DNA of 64,000 bases. It comes from Calothrix sp. PCC 7507. GTDB taxonomy: Bacteria; Cyanobacteriota; Cyanobacteriia; Cyanobacteriales; Nostocaceae. Made by a program: the position numbers and the translations under genes. Positions 49,783 through 58,782 of this stretch are shown one piece after another (the stretch's first letter is position 1; each line of letters opens with the position of its first letter). Where the stretch lies: assembly GCF_000316575.1 (NCBI RefSeq), contig NC_019682.1, positions 496,001-560,000 of the forward strand, in the 5' to 3' direction. Under the pieces are notes generated by a model, which saw only the letters and a list, made by a program, of their open reading frames with translations, did no database searches and was not told the origin of the DNA.

Positions 49783-51522
49783 ATGGTAGCGATGTCTACG
49801 ACCGGCAATGCCCACGCAGAGAACGTTCAGCATCGGCTAACTATACAAACTGTAGAAATAGCCCCTAATACAACGGCGATTCGCTCTCTTGATTGGGATC
49901 GCGATCGCTTCGATATCGAATTCGGACTGCAAAACGGCACAACCTACAATTCATATCTAATTCAAGGTGAACAGACAGTTTTGGTGGATACTTCTCACCA
50001 AAAATTCCGTCATCTGTATTTAGAAACCTTAAAAAGCCTAGTTAATCCGAAAGCTATTGATTACATAATTGTTAGCCACACAGAACCAGATCATAGCGGT
50101 TTGGTGGAAGATGTCCTGCAGTTAGCACCTAGAGCGACGGTTTTAGCTTCTAAAATAGCCCTGCAATTTTTAGAAGGCTTAGTACACGATCCTTTTTCTA
50201 AGCGGATTGTCAAAAGTGGCGATCGCATAGACATCGGCAAAGGACACGAAATAGAATTCGTGAGTGCGCCTAACCTGCACTGGCCAGACACCATCTTCAG
50301 CTTTGATCGCAAAACCGAAATCATTTACACCTGTGATGCTTTTGGGATGCACTTCTGTGACGATCGCACCTTTGACGAAGACTTAGAAGCGATCGAAGCT
50401 GATTTTAGATTTTATTACGATTGTTTGATGGGACCCAATGCCCGCTCTTTGCTGAATGCGATGAAGCGGATGGGTGAACTGGGGAAAATAAAAATAATTG
50501 CCAATGGTCACGGGCCATTACTCTACCACCATCTCGATGTTCTCACCGAGTGCTATCAAAGTTGGAGCCAAAGACAAGCCAAGGCTGAAACCACCGTCGG
50601 CTTGTTTTATGTCTCAGAATACGGCTTTGGCGATCAGCTAGTTCAAGCAATTGGTGAAGGAATCCAGAAAACTGGAGTGGGGATCGAAATGATCGATCTG
50701 AGTTCCGCCGAACTTCAAGAAATCCAAGAACTTGCAGGTAGAGCAGCTGGCATTATTATTGGTATGCCACCAACTACCGCCGCTGCTGCTCAAGCTGGTA
50801 TCAGTTCCTTGTTATCTGTCGTCAACAACAAGCAACCAGTTGGCTTATTTGAATGTTACGGCGGAGATGATGAACCCATTGATACACTCCGCAGAAAATT
50901 TATCGACTTGGGTGTGAAGGAAGCCTTTCCCGCCATTCGGATTAAAGAAGCTCCCACCGCCGCCACCTACCAGCTGTGTGCAGAAGCTGGAACAGACTTG
51001 GGACAAGTGCTGATGCGCGAACGCAACATCAAGCAAATCAAGTCCCTCGATGTGAACATGGAAAAAGCCTTAGGACGGATTAGCAACGGACTGTATATTG
51101 TCACCACCAAAAAAGGTGATGTGAGCAGTGCAATGTTGGCATCTTGGGTAAGTCAAGCGAGTTTACAACCCTTGGGATTCACAATTGCTGTGGCTAAAGA
51201 CCGCGCTATTGATTCTCTCATGCAAGTAGGCGATCGCTTCGTCCTCAACGTTCTGGAAGAAGGCAATTTTCAAGAACTCAAGAAGCACTTCCTCAAACGC
51301 TTACCGCCTGGTGGCGACAGATTTGCTGGTGTGAAAACCCAAACAGCCAAAAACGGCTCACCAATTCTCACAGATGCACTTGCATACATGGAATGTGAAG
51401 TGCAAAGCAGCATCGAATGTAGCGACCATTGGATTTTATACTGCACAGTCCAAGAAGGTCGAGTTTCTAAATCTGATGGATTAACAGCAGTCCGCCACCG
51501 CAAAGTAGGTAATTACTACTAA
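49783..51522 (+). CDS. flv3: Flavodiiron protein Flv3-type
   Basis: The 579-residue protein is a class C flavodiiron protein, which with Flv1 reduces O2 to water using NAD(P)H or ferredoxin electrons. It has a metallo-beta-lactamase-like domain with the full diiron motif H99-x-E101-x-D103-H104 (SHTEPDHSG), more ligands in NLHWPD, TCDAF and NGHGPL, a flavodoxin-like domain (about 265-410) and a C-terminal flavin reductase domain (about 430-575). The start has GGAG upstream. Order flv3-flv1 is like the heterocyst-specific flv3B-flv1B pair of Anabaena 7120, so it may be Flv3B. Confidence 0.92.
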   Translation: MVAMSTTGNAHAENVQHRLTIQTVEIAPNTTAIRSLDWDRDRFDIEFGLQNGTTYNSYLIQGEQTVLVDTSHQKFRHLYLETLKSLVNPKAIDYIIVSHTEPDHSGLVEDVLQLAPRATVLASKIALQFLEGLVHDPFSKRIVKSGDRIDIGKGHEIEFVSAPNLHWPDTIFSFDRKTEIIYTCDAFGMHFCDDRTFDEDLEAIEADFRFYYDCLMGPNARSLLNAMKRMGELGKIKIIANGHGPLLYHHLDVLTECYQSWSQRQAKAETTVGLFYVSEYGFGDQLVQAIGEGIQKTGVGIEMIDLSSAELQEIQELAGRAAGIIIGMPPTTAAAAQAGISSLLSVVNNKQPVGLFECYGGDDEPIDTLRRKFIDLGVKEAFPAIRIKEAPTAATYQLCAEAGTDLGQVLMRERNIKQIKSLDVNMEKALGRISNGLYIVTTKKGDVSSAMLASWVSQASLQPLGFTIAVAKDRAIDSLMQVGDRFVLNVLEEGNFQELKKHFLKRLPPGGDRFAGVKTQTAKNGSPILTDALAYMECEVQSSIECSDHWILYCTVQEGRVSKSDGLTAVRHRKVGNYY

Positions 51523-51557
51523 AAGTCAGTGAACAGTTATCAGTAAACAGTAAACAG

Positions 51558-51598
51558 ACTGATAACTGATAACTGATAACTGATAACTGATAACTGAT
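51558..51598. repeat. STRR tract (TAACTGA heptamer)
   Basis: About six tandem TAACTGA units lie between flv3 and flv1. Such tracts vary in copy number between strains. Confidence 0.85.
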
Positions 51599-51705
51599 TT
51601 CCCATGAGATTCTCAAATCTTCTTCACGGCGTCGTGCAATTCACTAAAAACTGGGTAAACCCTACCCGGTTTTTCCAAGTTTTTCACAACCTTCACCCAA
51701 AATCT

Positions 51706-53418
51706 ATGACCAATTCCAAACCCCGTGACGTACAAGTTTTGCCCATTGCGACAAATACTAAGGTTCTCAGAGCGCGTAGTTGGTCACGTCTGCGGTTTGA
51801 AATTGAATATGCATTGGAAAGGGGCACCACTTCCAATTGCTATTTAATTGAAGGTGATAAAACTGCAATTATTGACCCACCAGCTGAAACCTTCACCGAA
51901 ATTTATCTAGAAGCGTTGCAGCAGACTGTTAATGTGAAAAAGTTGGATTATATAATCTTGGGTCATTTTAATCCCAACCGAGTAGCAACCTACAAGGCGA
52001 TTCTAGAATTAGCACCACAAGTAACTTTTGTTTGTTCTCTTCCTGGTGCCGCTAATTTGCGTAATACTTTCCCCGATGACACTCTAAATATCTTAGTGAT
52101 GCGGGGGAAAGAAACGCTAGATTTAGGTAAGGGTCATGTTTTAAAATTCTTCCCTACTCCTAGTCCCCGGTGGCCGGAAGGACTTTGTAGCTATGACCAG
52201 CAAACCCAAGTTCTCTACACAGATAAGCTATTTGGCGTTCATATCTGCGCTGATGAAGTGTTTGATGATAATTGGGAAACATTCAAGGAAGACCAGCGCT
52301 ACTATTATAACTGTCTGATGGCTCCCAATGCGCTACATGTAGAAGCAGCTTTGGAGAAAATCTCTGATTTGCAGGTGAGGATGTATGCAGTTGGTCACGG
52401 GCCTTTGGTACGCACCAGCTTAATTGAACTTACCAAAGCTTATGCCGATTGGAGCCACGCCCAAAGAACGCGGGAAATATCTGTGGCGCTGTTATATGCC
52501 TCAGCTTATGGCAACACTGCCACTTTAGCACAGGCGATCGCCCTCGGATTAACAAAGGGTGGAGTGGCTGTCAAATCAATCAACTGCGAATTTGCCCCAC
52601 CTGATGAAATCCGCACTAATGTAGAACAGTGTGATGGCTTTATTATCGGTTCTCCCACGATTGGTGGTCACGCACCCACACCCATTCATACCGCTTTGGG
52701 AATTGTCCTGACAGTTGGTGACAACAGTAAACCCGCTGGGGTATTTGGTTCCTATGGCTGGAGTGGTGAAGCCTTTGACTTAATTGAAGGTAAACTCCGG
52801 GATGCTGGATATAAATTTGGCTTTGAAACCTTAAAAGTCAAATTTAAACCCGATGATGTCATGCTCAAGTACTGTGAAGAAGTGGGCACAGACTTTGCTC
52901 AAGCATTGAAAAAGGCGAAAAAAGTGCGCGTACCACAACAATCTGCAACTCCTTTAGAACAAGCCGTAGGGCGAATTGTTGGTTCTGTTTGTGTGCTTTC
53001 AGCAAAGCAAGGAGAGGTGTCTACGGGGATGCTGGGCGCTTGGGTATCTCAAGCTACCTTTAATCCACCAGGACTGACTATTGCGATCGCTAAAGAACGG
53101 GCGATCGAATCTCTCTTGTATCCAGGAGGCAAATTTGCGCTAAATATCCTGGAAGAAGGCAATCATCACGACTACACAAAGCACTTCCGCAAATCTTTCG
53201 CCCCAGGCGAAGACCGATTTGCTAGTTTCTCCACAGCAGTCGCAGATAACGGCTGTACAGTCCTCACAGATGCTCTAGCCTATCTGGAATGCTCAGTCAG
53301 CCAACGTCTAGAATGTGGCGATCACTGGGTTGTATACGCAACTGTCGATAACGGTAAGTTGCTGAAACCTGATGCCGTCACTGCCATCAACCATCGCAAG
53401 ACTGGTACCCATTATTAG
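51706..53418 (+). CDS. flv1: Flavodiiron protein Flv1-type
   Basis: The 570-residue protein starts MTNSKPRDVQVLPIATNTKV; an ATG 34 codons upstream (51604) gives a leader unlike the family. The three-domain order is as in Flv3, but the diiron motif is changed to LGHFNPNRVATY (N, N and R in place of E, D and H), as known for Flv1/Flv2 types. Flv1 functions as a heterodimer with Flv3. It ends with GDHWVVYATVDNGKLL and HHRKT-type sequence. It follows flv3 after an STRR tract and is likely co-transcribed. Confidence 0.9.
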   Translation: MTNSKPRDVQVLPIATNTKVLRARSWSRLRFEIEYALERGTTSNCYLIEGDKTAIIDPPAETFTEIYLEALQQTVNVKKLDYIILGHFNPNRVATYKAILELAPQVTFVCSLPGAANLRNTFPDDTLNILVMRGKETLDLGKGHVLKFFPTPSPRWPEGLCSYDQQTQVLYTDKLFGVHICADEVFDDNWETFKEDQRYYYNCLMAPNALHVEAALEKISDLQVRMYAVGHGPLVRTSLIELTKAYADWSHAQRTREISVALLYASAYGNTATLAQAIALGLTKGGVAVKSINCEFAPPDEIRTNVEQCDGFIIGSPTIGGHAPTPIHTALGIVLTVGDNSKPAGVFGSYGWSGEAFDLIEGKLRDAGYKFGFETLKVKFKPDDVMLKYCEEVGTDFAQALKKAKKVRVPQQSATPLEQAVGRIVGSVCVLSAKQGEVSTGMLGAWVSQATFNPPGLTIAIAKERAIESLLYPGGKFALNILEEGNHHDYTKHFRKSFAPGEDRFASFSTAVADNGCTVLTDALAYLECSVSQRLECGDHWVVYATVDNGKLLKPDAVTAINHRKTGTHY

Positions 53419-53450
53419 AAACTTAGCAGTTTAAGTAACTGTTCTATCAG

Positions 53451-53469
53451 GGCACAACAATGTTGTGCC
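53451..53469 (+). terminator. Possible terminator after flv1
   Basis: GGCACAAC and GTTGTGCC form a perfect stem 32 bases past the flv1 stop. The T tract is poor, so it may be only a stabilising hairpin. Confidence 0.45.
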
Positions 53470-53503
53470 TTGATCATGTTTTGTGTCTAACACTGTTCAC
53501 TCA

Positions 53504-53608
53504 TATAGCGGTTTCCGGTCGAATGCAATACAACAGAGGGCGGGAAAAACCTGCCCCTACGGGCTTTGCGATTTAAAACTGTATCTCACTGATCTGAAAA
53601 CCGCTATA
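53504..53608. repeat. MITE-like element, family 2, copy A
   Basis: The ends TATAGCGGTTTCCGG and, on the other strand, TATAGCGGTTTTCAG are inverted repeats. The core holds GGGCGGGAAAAACCTGCCCC. Total length 105 bases; copies at 54178-54284 and 60335-60441 are 107 bases each. Confidence 0.75.
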
Positions 53609-53719
53609 ACCGTTCACTGATACTTTGACTTCGCTCAGTACAAGTAACTGTCCTAATATTCCGTAATTCTTACCAAGACAACGATAAAAATATTGTGTCA
53701 TATATGACTATAGAGTCAG

Positions 53720-53737
53720 TATCTGGTTGTCCAGATA
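53720..53737. promoter_or_regulatory. Short perfect dyad
   Basis: TATCTGG and CCAGATA are exact arms around TTGT, with another ATCTGG downstream at about 53782. It may be an operator for the small gene at 53950 or have no role. Confidence 0.25.
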
Positions 53738-53949
53738 TTAATTATATTAAATTTCTGGAGTTGCATATTTATCGGATGGGTATCTGGCTGTTCCGTTAAT
53801 TTTTGATGGACAGCAGAGCGAAAAGGCAGTCAATAAAACTTTGTTAACTAAAGCCGCAGACTGTATTTCTCACAACCAATCATCCCTATTTTGTGCAACA
53901 CCAAATTTCGCTTACTTTGACCACGTTTGTATATTATTTTGTTTTTACC

Positions 53950-54129
53950 ATGAGTTCAAAACACCACAAAATTAAATTTCCTCTTTGGCATTATCTCAAG
54001 CAGCCGTTGTTTAATCCCTATACTAAATTTGTCGTGAATCCCCACCGTTTCGCTTCTATTTGGCGAATTCAACTTTTAGAGAGATGCTGGGCGAAAGAAT
54101 GTGATGCGAAGGGACCGCAGCAACATTAG
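53950..54129 (+). CDS. Small basic hypothetical protein
   Basis: From ATG 53950 the product has 59 residues: MSSKHHKIKFPLWHYLKQPL, then FNPYTKFVVNPHRFASIWRI and a charged tail. It is basic and aromatic-rich, without signal peptide. I do not recognise a family. It is the only frame in the 53419-54562 gap whose composition looks like protein. Confidence 0.4.
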   Translation: MSSKHHKIKFPLWHYLKQPLFNPYTKFVVNPHRFASIWRIQLLERCWAKECDAKGPQQH

Positions 54130-54177
54130 GGGCAGGGAGAAATAAAAAAGAAAGCAATTACAAATCATGAAGAATTA

Positions 54178-54284
54178 TATAGCATTTCTCGCCCTAGTGA
54201 GGTACATCGGTAAGGGCATGGCACTGCCATGCCCCTACACAGCGTGATATATTTTTGTACTTCATTTGAATGGGAAGCGCTATA
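54178..54284. repeat. MITE-like element, family 2, copy B
   Basis: Left end TATAGCATTTCTCGCC and right end, read on the other strand, TATAGCGCTTCCCATTC then AAATGAAGTACA are inverted. The core contains GGGCATGGCACTGCCATGCCC, a strong hairpin. The remaining sequence up to 54562 has another GTGTGACGC/GCGTCACAC pair and no gene. Confidence 0.75.
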
Positions 54285-54562
54285 AGTATATAAGATGGCT
54301 TTTGCTGATTAATAATGTACCAATTGAGTAGCCACAACCATCATCGGTGTGTGACGCGGCGACAATATATTTTCTTGAGCAATGTATGACTTTTAGCGTC
54401 ACACACCCTACTATTCTTAACTGAACCGTATTGACACGTATCCTACTCCCCTGCCCCTGCTTAAGTATCGGGTAACTGATTTGACTATATAAAATATCGC
54501 CTCCGGGATTGAAAAATACGCAAACTGCGTTAATGTAAGATCCCGTCGCGTTTCCTGTTCTT

Positions 54563-57193
54563 ATGTCCTTTGTCCCTTTGCATATTCATAGTGACTACAG
54601 CCTACTTGATGGGGCTAGTCAGTTGCCAGAGTTGGTTGATCAAGCGATCGCACTGGGGATGAAAGCGATCGCCCTCACGGATCATGGTGTGATGTATGGT
54701 GCTGTGGAACTGATTAAAATCTGCCGCAGTCAAAACATCAAGCCAATCATTGGCAACGAAATGTATATTATCAACGGCGATATCGAAAAGCAAGAACGCC
54801 GTCCCAAATATCATCAAGTGGTTTTAGCGAAAAATACTAAAGGCTACAAACATTTAGTCAAATTAACCACAATTTCTCACCTCAAAGGTGTGCAAGGCAA
54901 AGGGATTTTTTCCCGTCCTTGTATTAATAAAGATTTACTCAAAGAATATCATGAAGGCTTAATCGTCACCAGTGCTTGTTTAGGTGGAGAAATTCCCCAA
55001 GCAATTCTCAGTGGTAGACCAGATGCAGCGCGTAAAGTTGCTCAATGGTATAAAGACGTATTTGGTGAAGACTTTTATTTAGAAATTCAAGACCACGGTT
55101 CCCAAGAAGACCGCATTGTCAACGTAGAAATTATTAAAATTGCCCGTGAATTAGACATTAAATTTGTTGCTACTAACGATTCCCATTATATTTCTTGTTT
55201 TGATGTTGAAGCCCACGACGCTTTGCTATGTATTCAAACTGGCAAGCTAATCAGTGAAGATAAACGAATGCGATATAGCGGCACAGAATATCTTAAATCT
55301 GGGGCAGAAATGCAGATGCTATTTCGTGACCATTTACCAGATGATGTCATCACTGAAGCTATAGCCACGACTGAAGAAGTTGCAGATAAAGTCGAACCTT
55401 ATCATATTATGGGTGAGCCAAAAATTCCCACCCCGCCGATTCCCTCCGGTCACACACCTGACACTTATTTAGAAGAAGTTGCTTGGCTAGGACTTTTAGA
55501 CCGCTTACATCGTAAATCCCGCAATGAAGTTGACAATACCTACAAAGAAAGGTTGGAGTATGAACTTAAAATGCTCCAACAAATGGGTTTCGCTACCTAC
55601 TTTTTAGTAGTGTGGGACTACATCAAATTTGCTAGAGATAATAACATTCCTGTAGGACCTGGGCGGGGTTCAGCGGCTGGTTCTTTGGTTGCCTATGCTA
55701 TGCGAATTACCAACATTGATCCAGTGCATCATGGGTTACTATTCGAGCGCTTTTTGAACCCAGAACGGAAATCTATGCCGGATATTGATACGGATTTCTG
55801 CATTGAAAAGCGAGATAAAGTTATTGAATATGTAACTGAGAAATATGGTGCTGATAAAGTTGCCCAAATTATTACCTTTAACCGTCTGACTTCTAAAGCT
55901 GTCTTGAAAGATGTCGCCAGAGTATTAAATATTCCCTACGGAGATGCAGACAAGATGGCAAAACTGATTCCTGTGGTGCGGGGGAAACCAACCAAACTCA
56001 AGGTGATGATTTCTAAAGACACACCAGAACCAGAGTTTAAAGCCAAATATGATAACGACCCTAATGTTCGCCATTGGCTTGACATGGCAATGCGAATTGA
56101 AGGTACTAATAAAACCTTTGGTGTCCACGCTGCAGGTGTCGTGATTTCTGCCGAACCCTTAGATGAAATTGTCCCTCTACAAAAGAATAATGACGGCTCT
56201 GTAATCACGCAATATTTCATGGAAGACCTGGAATCAATGGGGCTGTTAAAAATGGACTTTTTGGGTCTACGAAACCTCACACTGATTCAAAAAAGTATTG
56301 ATTTAATTGAAGAAACTAGGGGCTATAAGATTGACCCAGATGAAATCACAGGTCAAGAAAGAAAAGCTCAGAAAATATTAGCTAAAGGTGAACATAGCAC
56401 CATGCCAAAAGATGTGCAAAAAGCATATGCACTATTAGAAGCAGGTGATTTAGAAGGGATATTTCAATTAGAATCTTCGGGGATGAAACAGATAGTCCGA
56501 GATTTGAAGCCTTCTAATATCGAAGATATTTCTTCAATTTTGGCACTCTATCGACCAGGCCCATTAGATGCGGGATTGATTCCCAAGTTTATTAACCGCA
56601 AACATGGACGGGAAAATATTGACTATGAAACTCCGATTTTAGAACCAATATTAAATGAAACCTATGGAATTATGGTCTATCAAGAGCAAATTATGAAAAT
56701 TGCTCAAGATATGGCCGGATATTCTCTAGGACAAGCCGACTTGCTGCGTCGCGCTATGGGTAAGAAAAAAGTATCCGAGATGCAGAAACAGCAAGAAAAG
56801 TTTATTGATGGCGCGACTAAAAACGGGGTGAAAAAGCAAGTAGCCGAGCAATTATTTGCTGACATGTTGAAGTTTGCTGAATATTGCTTAAGCTATGACA
56901 CAGAAGTTTTGACAGTGGAATATGGCTTGCTTCCCATTGGGGAGATTGTGGAGAAGGGGATTGAATGTAGAGTGTTCAGCGTTGATAATCATGGCAATGT
57001 TTATACCCAACCCATAGCACAATGGCATAATCGCGGACAGCAGGAAGTTTTTGAGTATGGTTTGGATGATGGTTCAGTGATTCGGGCGACAAAAGACCAT
57101 AAATTTATGACGACTGATGGGAAGATGTTACCCATTGATGAAATATTTGAGCGGGGTTTGGATTTGTTGCAGGTGCAGGGTTTACCGGAGTAA
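54563..57193 (+). CDS. dnaE: DNA polymerase III alpha, N-terminal half with split-intein N-fragment
   Basis: The 876-residue product has the PHP domain ([20 protein letters not shown]) and the polymerase region with [16 protein letters not shown] and PDIDTDF (catalytic Asp pair). At residue 775 the sequence becomes [20 protein letters not shown], the N-half (102 residues) of the cyanobacterial DnaE split intein. Cys775 starts it and ATKDHKF carries the Thr-x-x-His block. The polymerase is finished only after trans-splicing with the C-intein plus C-extein, encoded elsewhere. The intein begins at base 56885. A good start is ATG 54563. Confidence 0.97.
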   Translation: MSFVPLHIHSDYSLLDGASQLPELVDQAIALGMKAIALTDHGVMYGAVELIKICRSQNIKPIIGNEMYIINGDIEKQERRPKYHQVVLAKNTKGYKHLVKLTTISHLKGVQGKGIFSRPCINKDLLKEYHEGLIVTSACLGGEIPQAILSGRPDAARKVAQWYKDVFGEDFYLEIQDHGSQEDRIVNVEIIKIARELDIKFVATNDSHYISCFDVEAHDALLCIQTGKLISEDKRMRYSGTEYLKSGAEMQMLFRDHLPDDVITEAIATTEEVADKVEPYHIMGEPKIPTPPIPSGHTPDTYLEEVAWLGLLDRLHRKSRNEVDNTYKERLEYELKMLQQMGFATYFLVVWDYIKFARDNNIPVGPGRGSAAGSLVAYAMRITNIDPVHHGLLFERFLNPERKSMPDIDTDFCIEKRDKVIEYVTEKYGADKVAQIITFNRLTSKAVLKDVARVLNIPYGDADKMAKLIPVVRGKPTKLKVMISKDTPEPEFKAKYDNDPNVRHWLDMAMRIEGTNKTFGVHAAGVVISAEPLDEIVPLQKNNDGSVITQYFMEDLESMGLLKMDFLGLRNLTLIQKSIDLIEETRGYKIDPDEITGQERKAQKILAKGEHSTMPKDVQKAYALLEAGDLEGIFQLESSGMKQIVRDLKPSNIEDISSILALYRPGPLDAGLIPKFINRKHGRENIDYETPILEPILNETYGIMVYQEQIMKIAQDMAGYSLGQADLLRRAMGKKKVSEMQKQQEKFIDGATKNGVKKQVAEQLFADMLKFAEYCLSYDTEVLTVEYGLLPIGEIVEKGIECRVFSVDNHGNVYTQPIAQWHNRGQQEVFEYGLDDGSVIRATKDHKFMTTDGKMLPIDEIFERGLDLLQVQGLPE

Positions 57194-57467
57194 GTGCTGT
57201 TCCCAATCTGAGTTGGAAATTTCAATTCCGTAGGCGAGGCAGTTTTCATCCATCGATTGAGTTTCCCGCCGACTTTCGATGAAAAAATATGACACTTGCG
57301 TCAGTCCTATTTCATTCAGCATTTATAATTTTTGATTTCGCTGTGTTAGATTTGGAACAAGATAGTCATCAAGTTACAAGGCTGTGGTTCAGGTTCTGTA
57401 TGCCTGACTGGTGCGCTAGCCTCTGGTTTAATTGCGTATACCGCTAAGTAATTTATACTATTCCACA
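57194..57467. other. Intergenic region with decayed fragments
   Basis: Read on the minus strand, 57182-57253 encodes MDENCLAYGIEISNSDWEQ and ends soon after; it looks like a broken transposase or HNH N-terminus, unproven. A lone right end of repeat family 3 (TTGCGTCAGTCCTA) is at 57296. Around 57380-57420, GGTTCAGGTTCTGTATGCCTGA resembles a Gln-type anticodon arm with extra bases. Confidence 0.4.
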
Positions 57468-57537
57468 GTTTGATTAGCTCAGTGGTAGAGCGGCCGATTT
57501 TATCGGTTGGACGTAGGTTCGAGTCCTACATCAAACT
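57468..57537 (+). tRNA. tRNA, probably Lys (TTT), irregular
   Basis: Acceptor GTTTGAT/ATCAAAC and T arm GTAGGTTCGAGTCCTAC are perfect, and the D arm is GCTCAGTGGTAGAGC. The anticodon arm fits only as GGCCG-ATTTTAT-CGGTT, with two G-T pairs and no base at position 26, giving anticodon TTT. Length is 70 bases. It may be functional or decayed. Confidence 0.65.
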
Positions 57538-57540
57538 CCC

Positions 57541-57615
57541 AGGAAGTTAGCTCACTGGTAGAGCGATCGACTTGTAATCGATTTGTTATAGGTTCGATTC
57601 CTATACTTTCAACCA
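57541..57615 (+). tRNA. tRNA-Thr (TGT), with encoded CCA
   Basis: D arm GCTCACTGGTAGAGC, anticodon stem ATCGA/TCGAT with loop CTTGTAA (anticodon TGT), and T arm ATAGGTTCGATTCCTAT. The acceptor pairs at six of seven positions, with one A-A mismatch at the first pair and one G-T pair. CCA is encoded at 57613-57615, unlike tRNA-Val at 899. It is three bases after the previous tRNA. Confidence 0.75.
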
Positions 57616-57706
57616 ACCCTGTCCGGGTCAAAAGACACTACCCTGTCACGGTAGCCATATGGTACGGGAGAAATCCCAATACGGTTCGAGTCCGTTTCTC
57701 AAAAAC
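57616..57706 (+). pseudogene. tRNA-like sequence with Asp (GTC) anticodon arm
   Basis: CTACC-CTGTCAC-GGTAG is a clean anticodon arm with GTC, and ACGGTTCGAGTCCGT is a T arm. Between them is an unusually long region with CCATATGG and GGGAGAAATCCC hairpins, and a normal acceptor stem or D arm is not found. It is probably a decayed or aberrant tRNA gene. Confidence 0.55.
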
Positions 57707-58047
57707 TCTGCGATGTATGTGTTTCACTATTGAACATCATAAAATGATGCTCAGTAGTAGCAGTTACGGAGCTAGTGCGAATCTACCTCTTCCTAACTTG
57801 AGTATGTCCCTTCGTTTTCTACATCCAGTCTCTCAACGAGATTCTGGAACTGGCAAACAGAACGGCATATCTGAGCGTTGTTTCTGGTTCTCGATCGCCT
57901 CCGGGTAATCTAGCGCTAGTAACAGCAATCTTCATCCAGTTTGGGAGATGCGATCGCCCGCGCCAAAACTGTAAACACCTACATTTGCAGAGTTTTCAAA
58001 TTTAATGTAGTATATGTAGTATGTATTGACGGCGATCGCTTCCTGCT
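57707..58047. other. Continuation of decayed tRNA-like sequences
   Basis: The region holds CATCATAAAATGATG (57738-57752), a strong small hairpin, and GATTCTGGAACTGGCAAACAG (about 57840-57860), which is like the D arm of a Leu tRNA. No full cloverleaf can be drawn by eye. HIP1 sites follow before the YdeI-like gene. No protein gene is supported. Confidence 0.4.
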
Positions 58048-58629
58048 ATGGCAAAATTTGATACCCAACTAGCAGCTATTTATGCTATGAATCGCCAAGA
58101 ATGGCGGCAATGGTTGGAGAAAAACTACGATTCCTCGCTCGGTGTGTGGCTAATATATTACAAAGTAAAAAGTGGTCAACCAAGCGTTCAATATAGCGAA
58201 GCAGTAAAAGAAGCCTTGTGTTTTGGATGGATTGATAGCAAAGTTAAATCTTTAGATGAAAACCGTTACATGCAAATATTTACACCACGAAAACCGAAAA
58301 GTGTATGGTCTAAATTAAATAAGCAATATATCGCAGAACTCATCGAACAAGATTTGATGACTGAGGCTGGTTTAATAAAAATTGCAGCAGCAAAACAAGA
58401 TGGTTCATGGACTAGTTTAGATGCCATAGAAGCTTTAATCATTCCGCCGGATTTAAAGCAAGCATTAGCAGTAAACGAAACTGCCAATAAATATTTCGAG
58501 GAATTAAGTAACTCAACCAAAAAGAATATACTCTTTTGGATTGAAAGTGCCAAACGTCCAGAAACAAGGTGGAAACGAATTGAACAAACTATAATCTCAG
58601 CAGCACAGCAAAAAACTCCCAAGTTATAA
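58048..58629 (+). CDS. YdeI/OmpD-associated family protein
   Basis: The 193-residue protein matches the YdeI family: WRQWLEKNYDSSLGVWLIYY, VQYSEAVKEALCFGWIDSKV, MQIFTPRKPKSVWSKLNKQY and a C-terminal SNSTKKNILFWIESAKRPETRWKRIE. Family members have been linked to bacteriocin and peptide resistance in enterobacteria; the activity is not established. It stands alone between the tRNA remnants and a repeat element. Confidence 0.87.
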   Translation: MAKFDTQLAAIYAMNRQEWRQWLEKNYDSSLGVWLIYYKVKSGQPSVQYSEAVKEALCFGWIDSKVKSLDENRYMQIFTPRKPKSVWSKLNKQYIAELIEQDLMTEAGLIKIAAAKQDGSWTSLDAIEALIIPPDLKQALAVNETANKYFEELSNSTKKNILFWIESAKRPETRWKRIEQTIISAAQQKTPKL

Positions 58630-58641
58630 AAAATCCCAGAA

Positions 58642-58764
58642 TATAGAACTCCTATTTGATTTTTCAAAAAACTTAGTACACCTCTGCCTCCCTTCTTGCC
58701 TATTGCCTATTGCCTATTGCCTTCCTACACAGATAAGTTAAAAAATCAAAGCTAACTACTATAT
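58642..58764. repeat. MITE-like element, family 1, copy D
   Basis: Left end ATAGAACTCCTATTTGATTT is identical to copy C for about 20 bases; the right end AAAAAATCAAAGCTAACT is its weaker inverse. The core has TTGCCTA tandem units, as in copy C. It lies just upstream of the SPFH gene. Confidence 0.7.
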
Positions 58765-58782
58765 CTATATCTTAAATAATCT

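Noticed and set aside
57507-57908. 133-codon frame across the tRNA region
   Set aside because: It runs through tRNA arms and has no protein-like composition.
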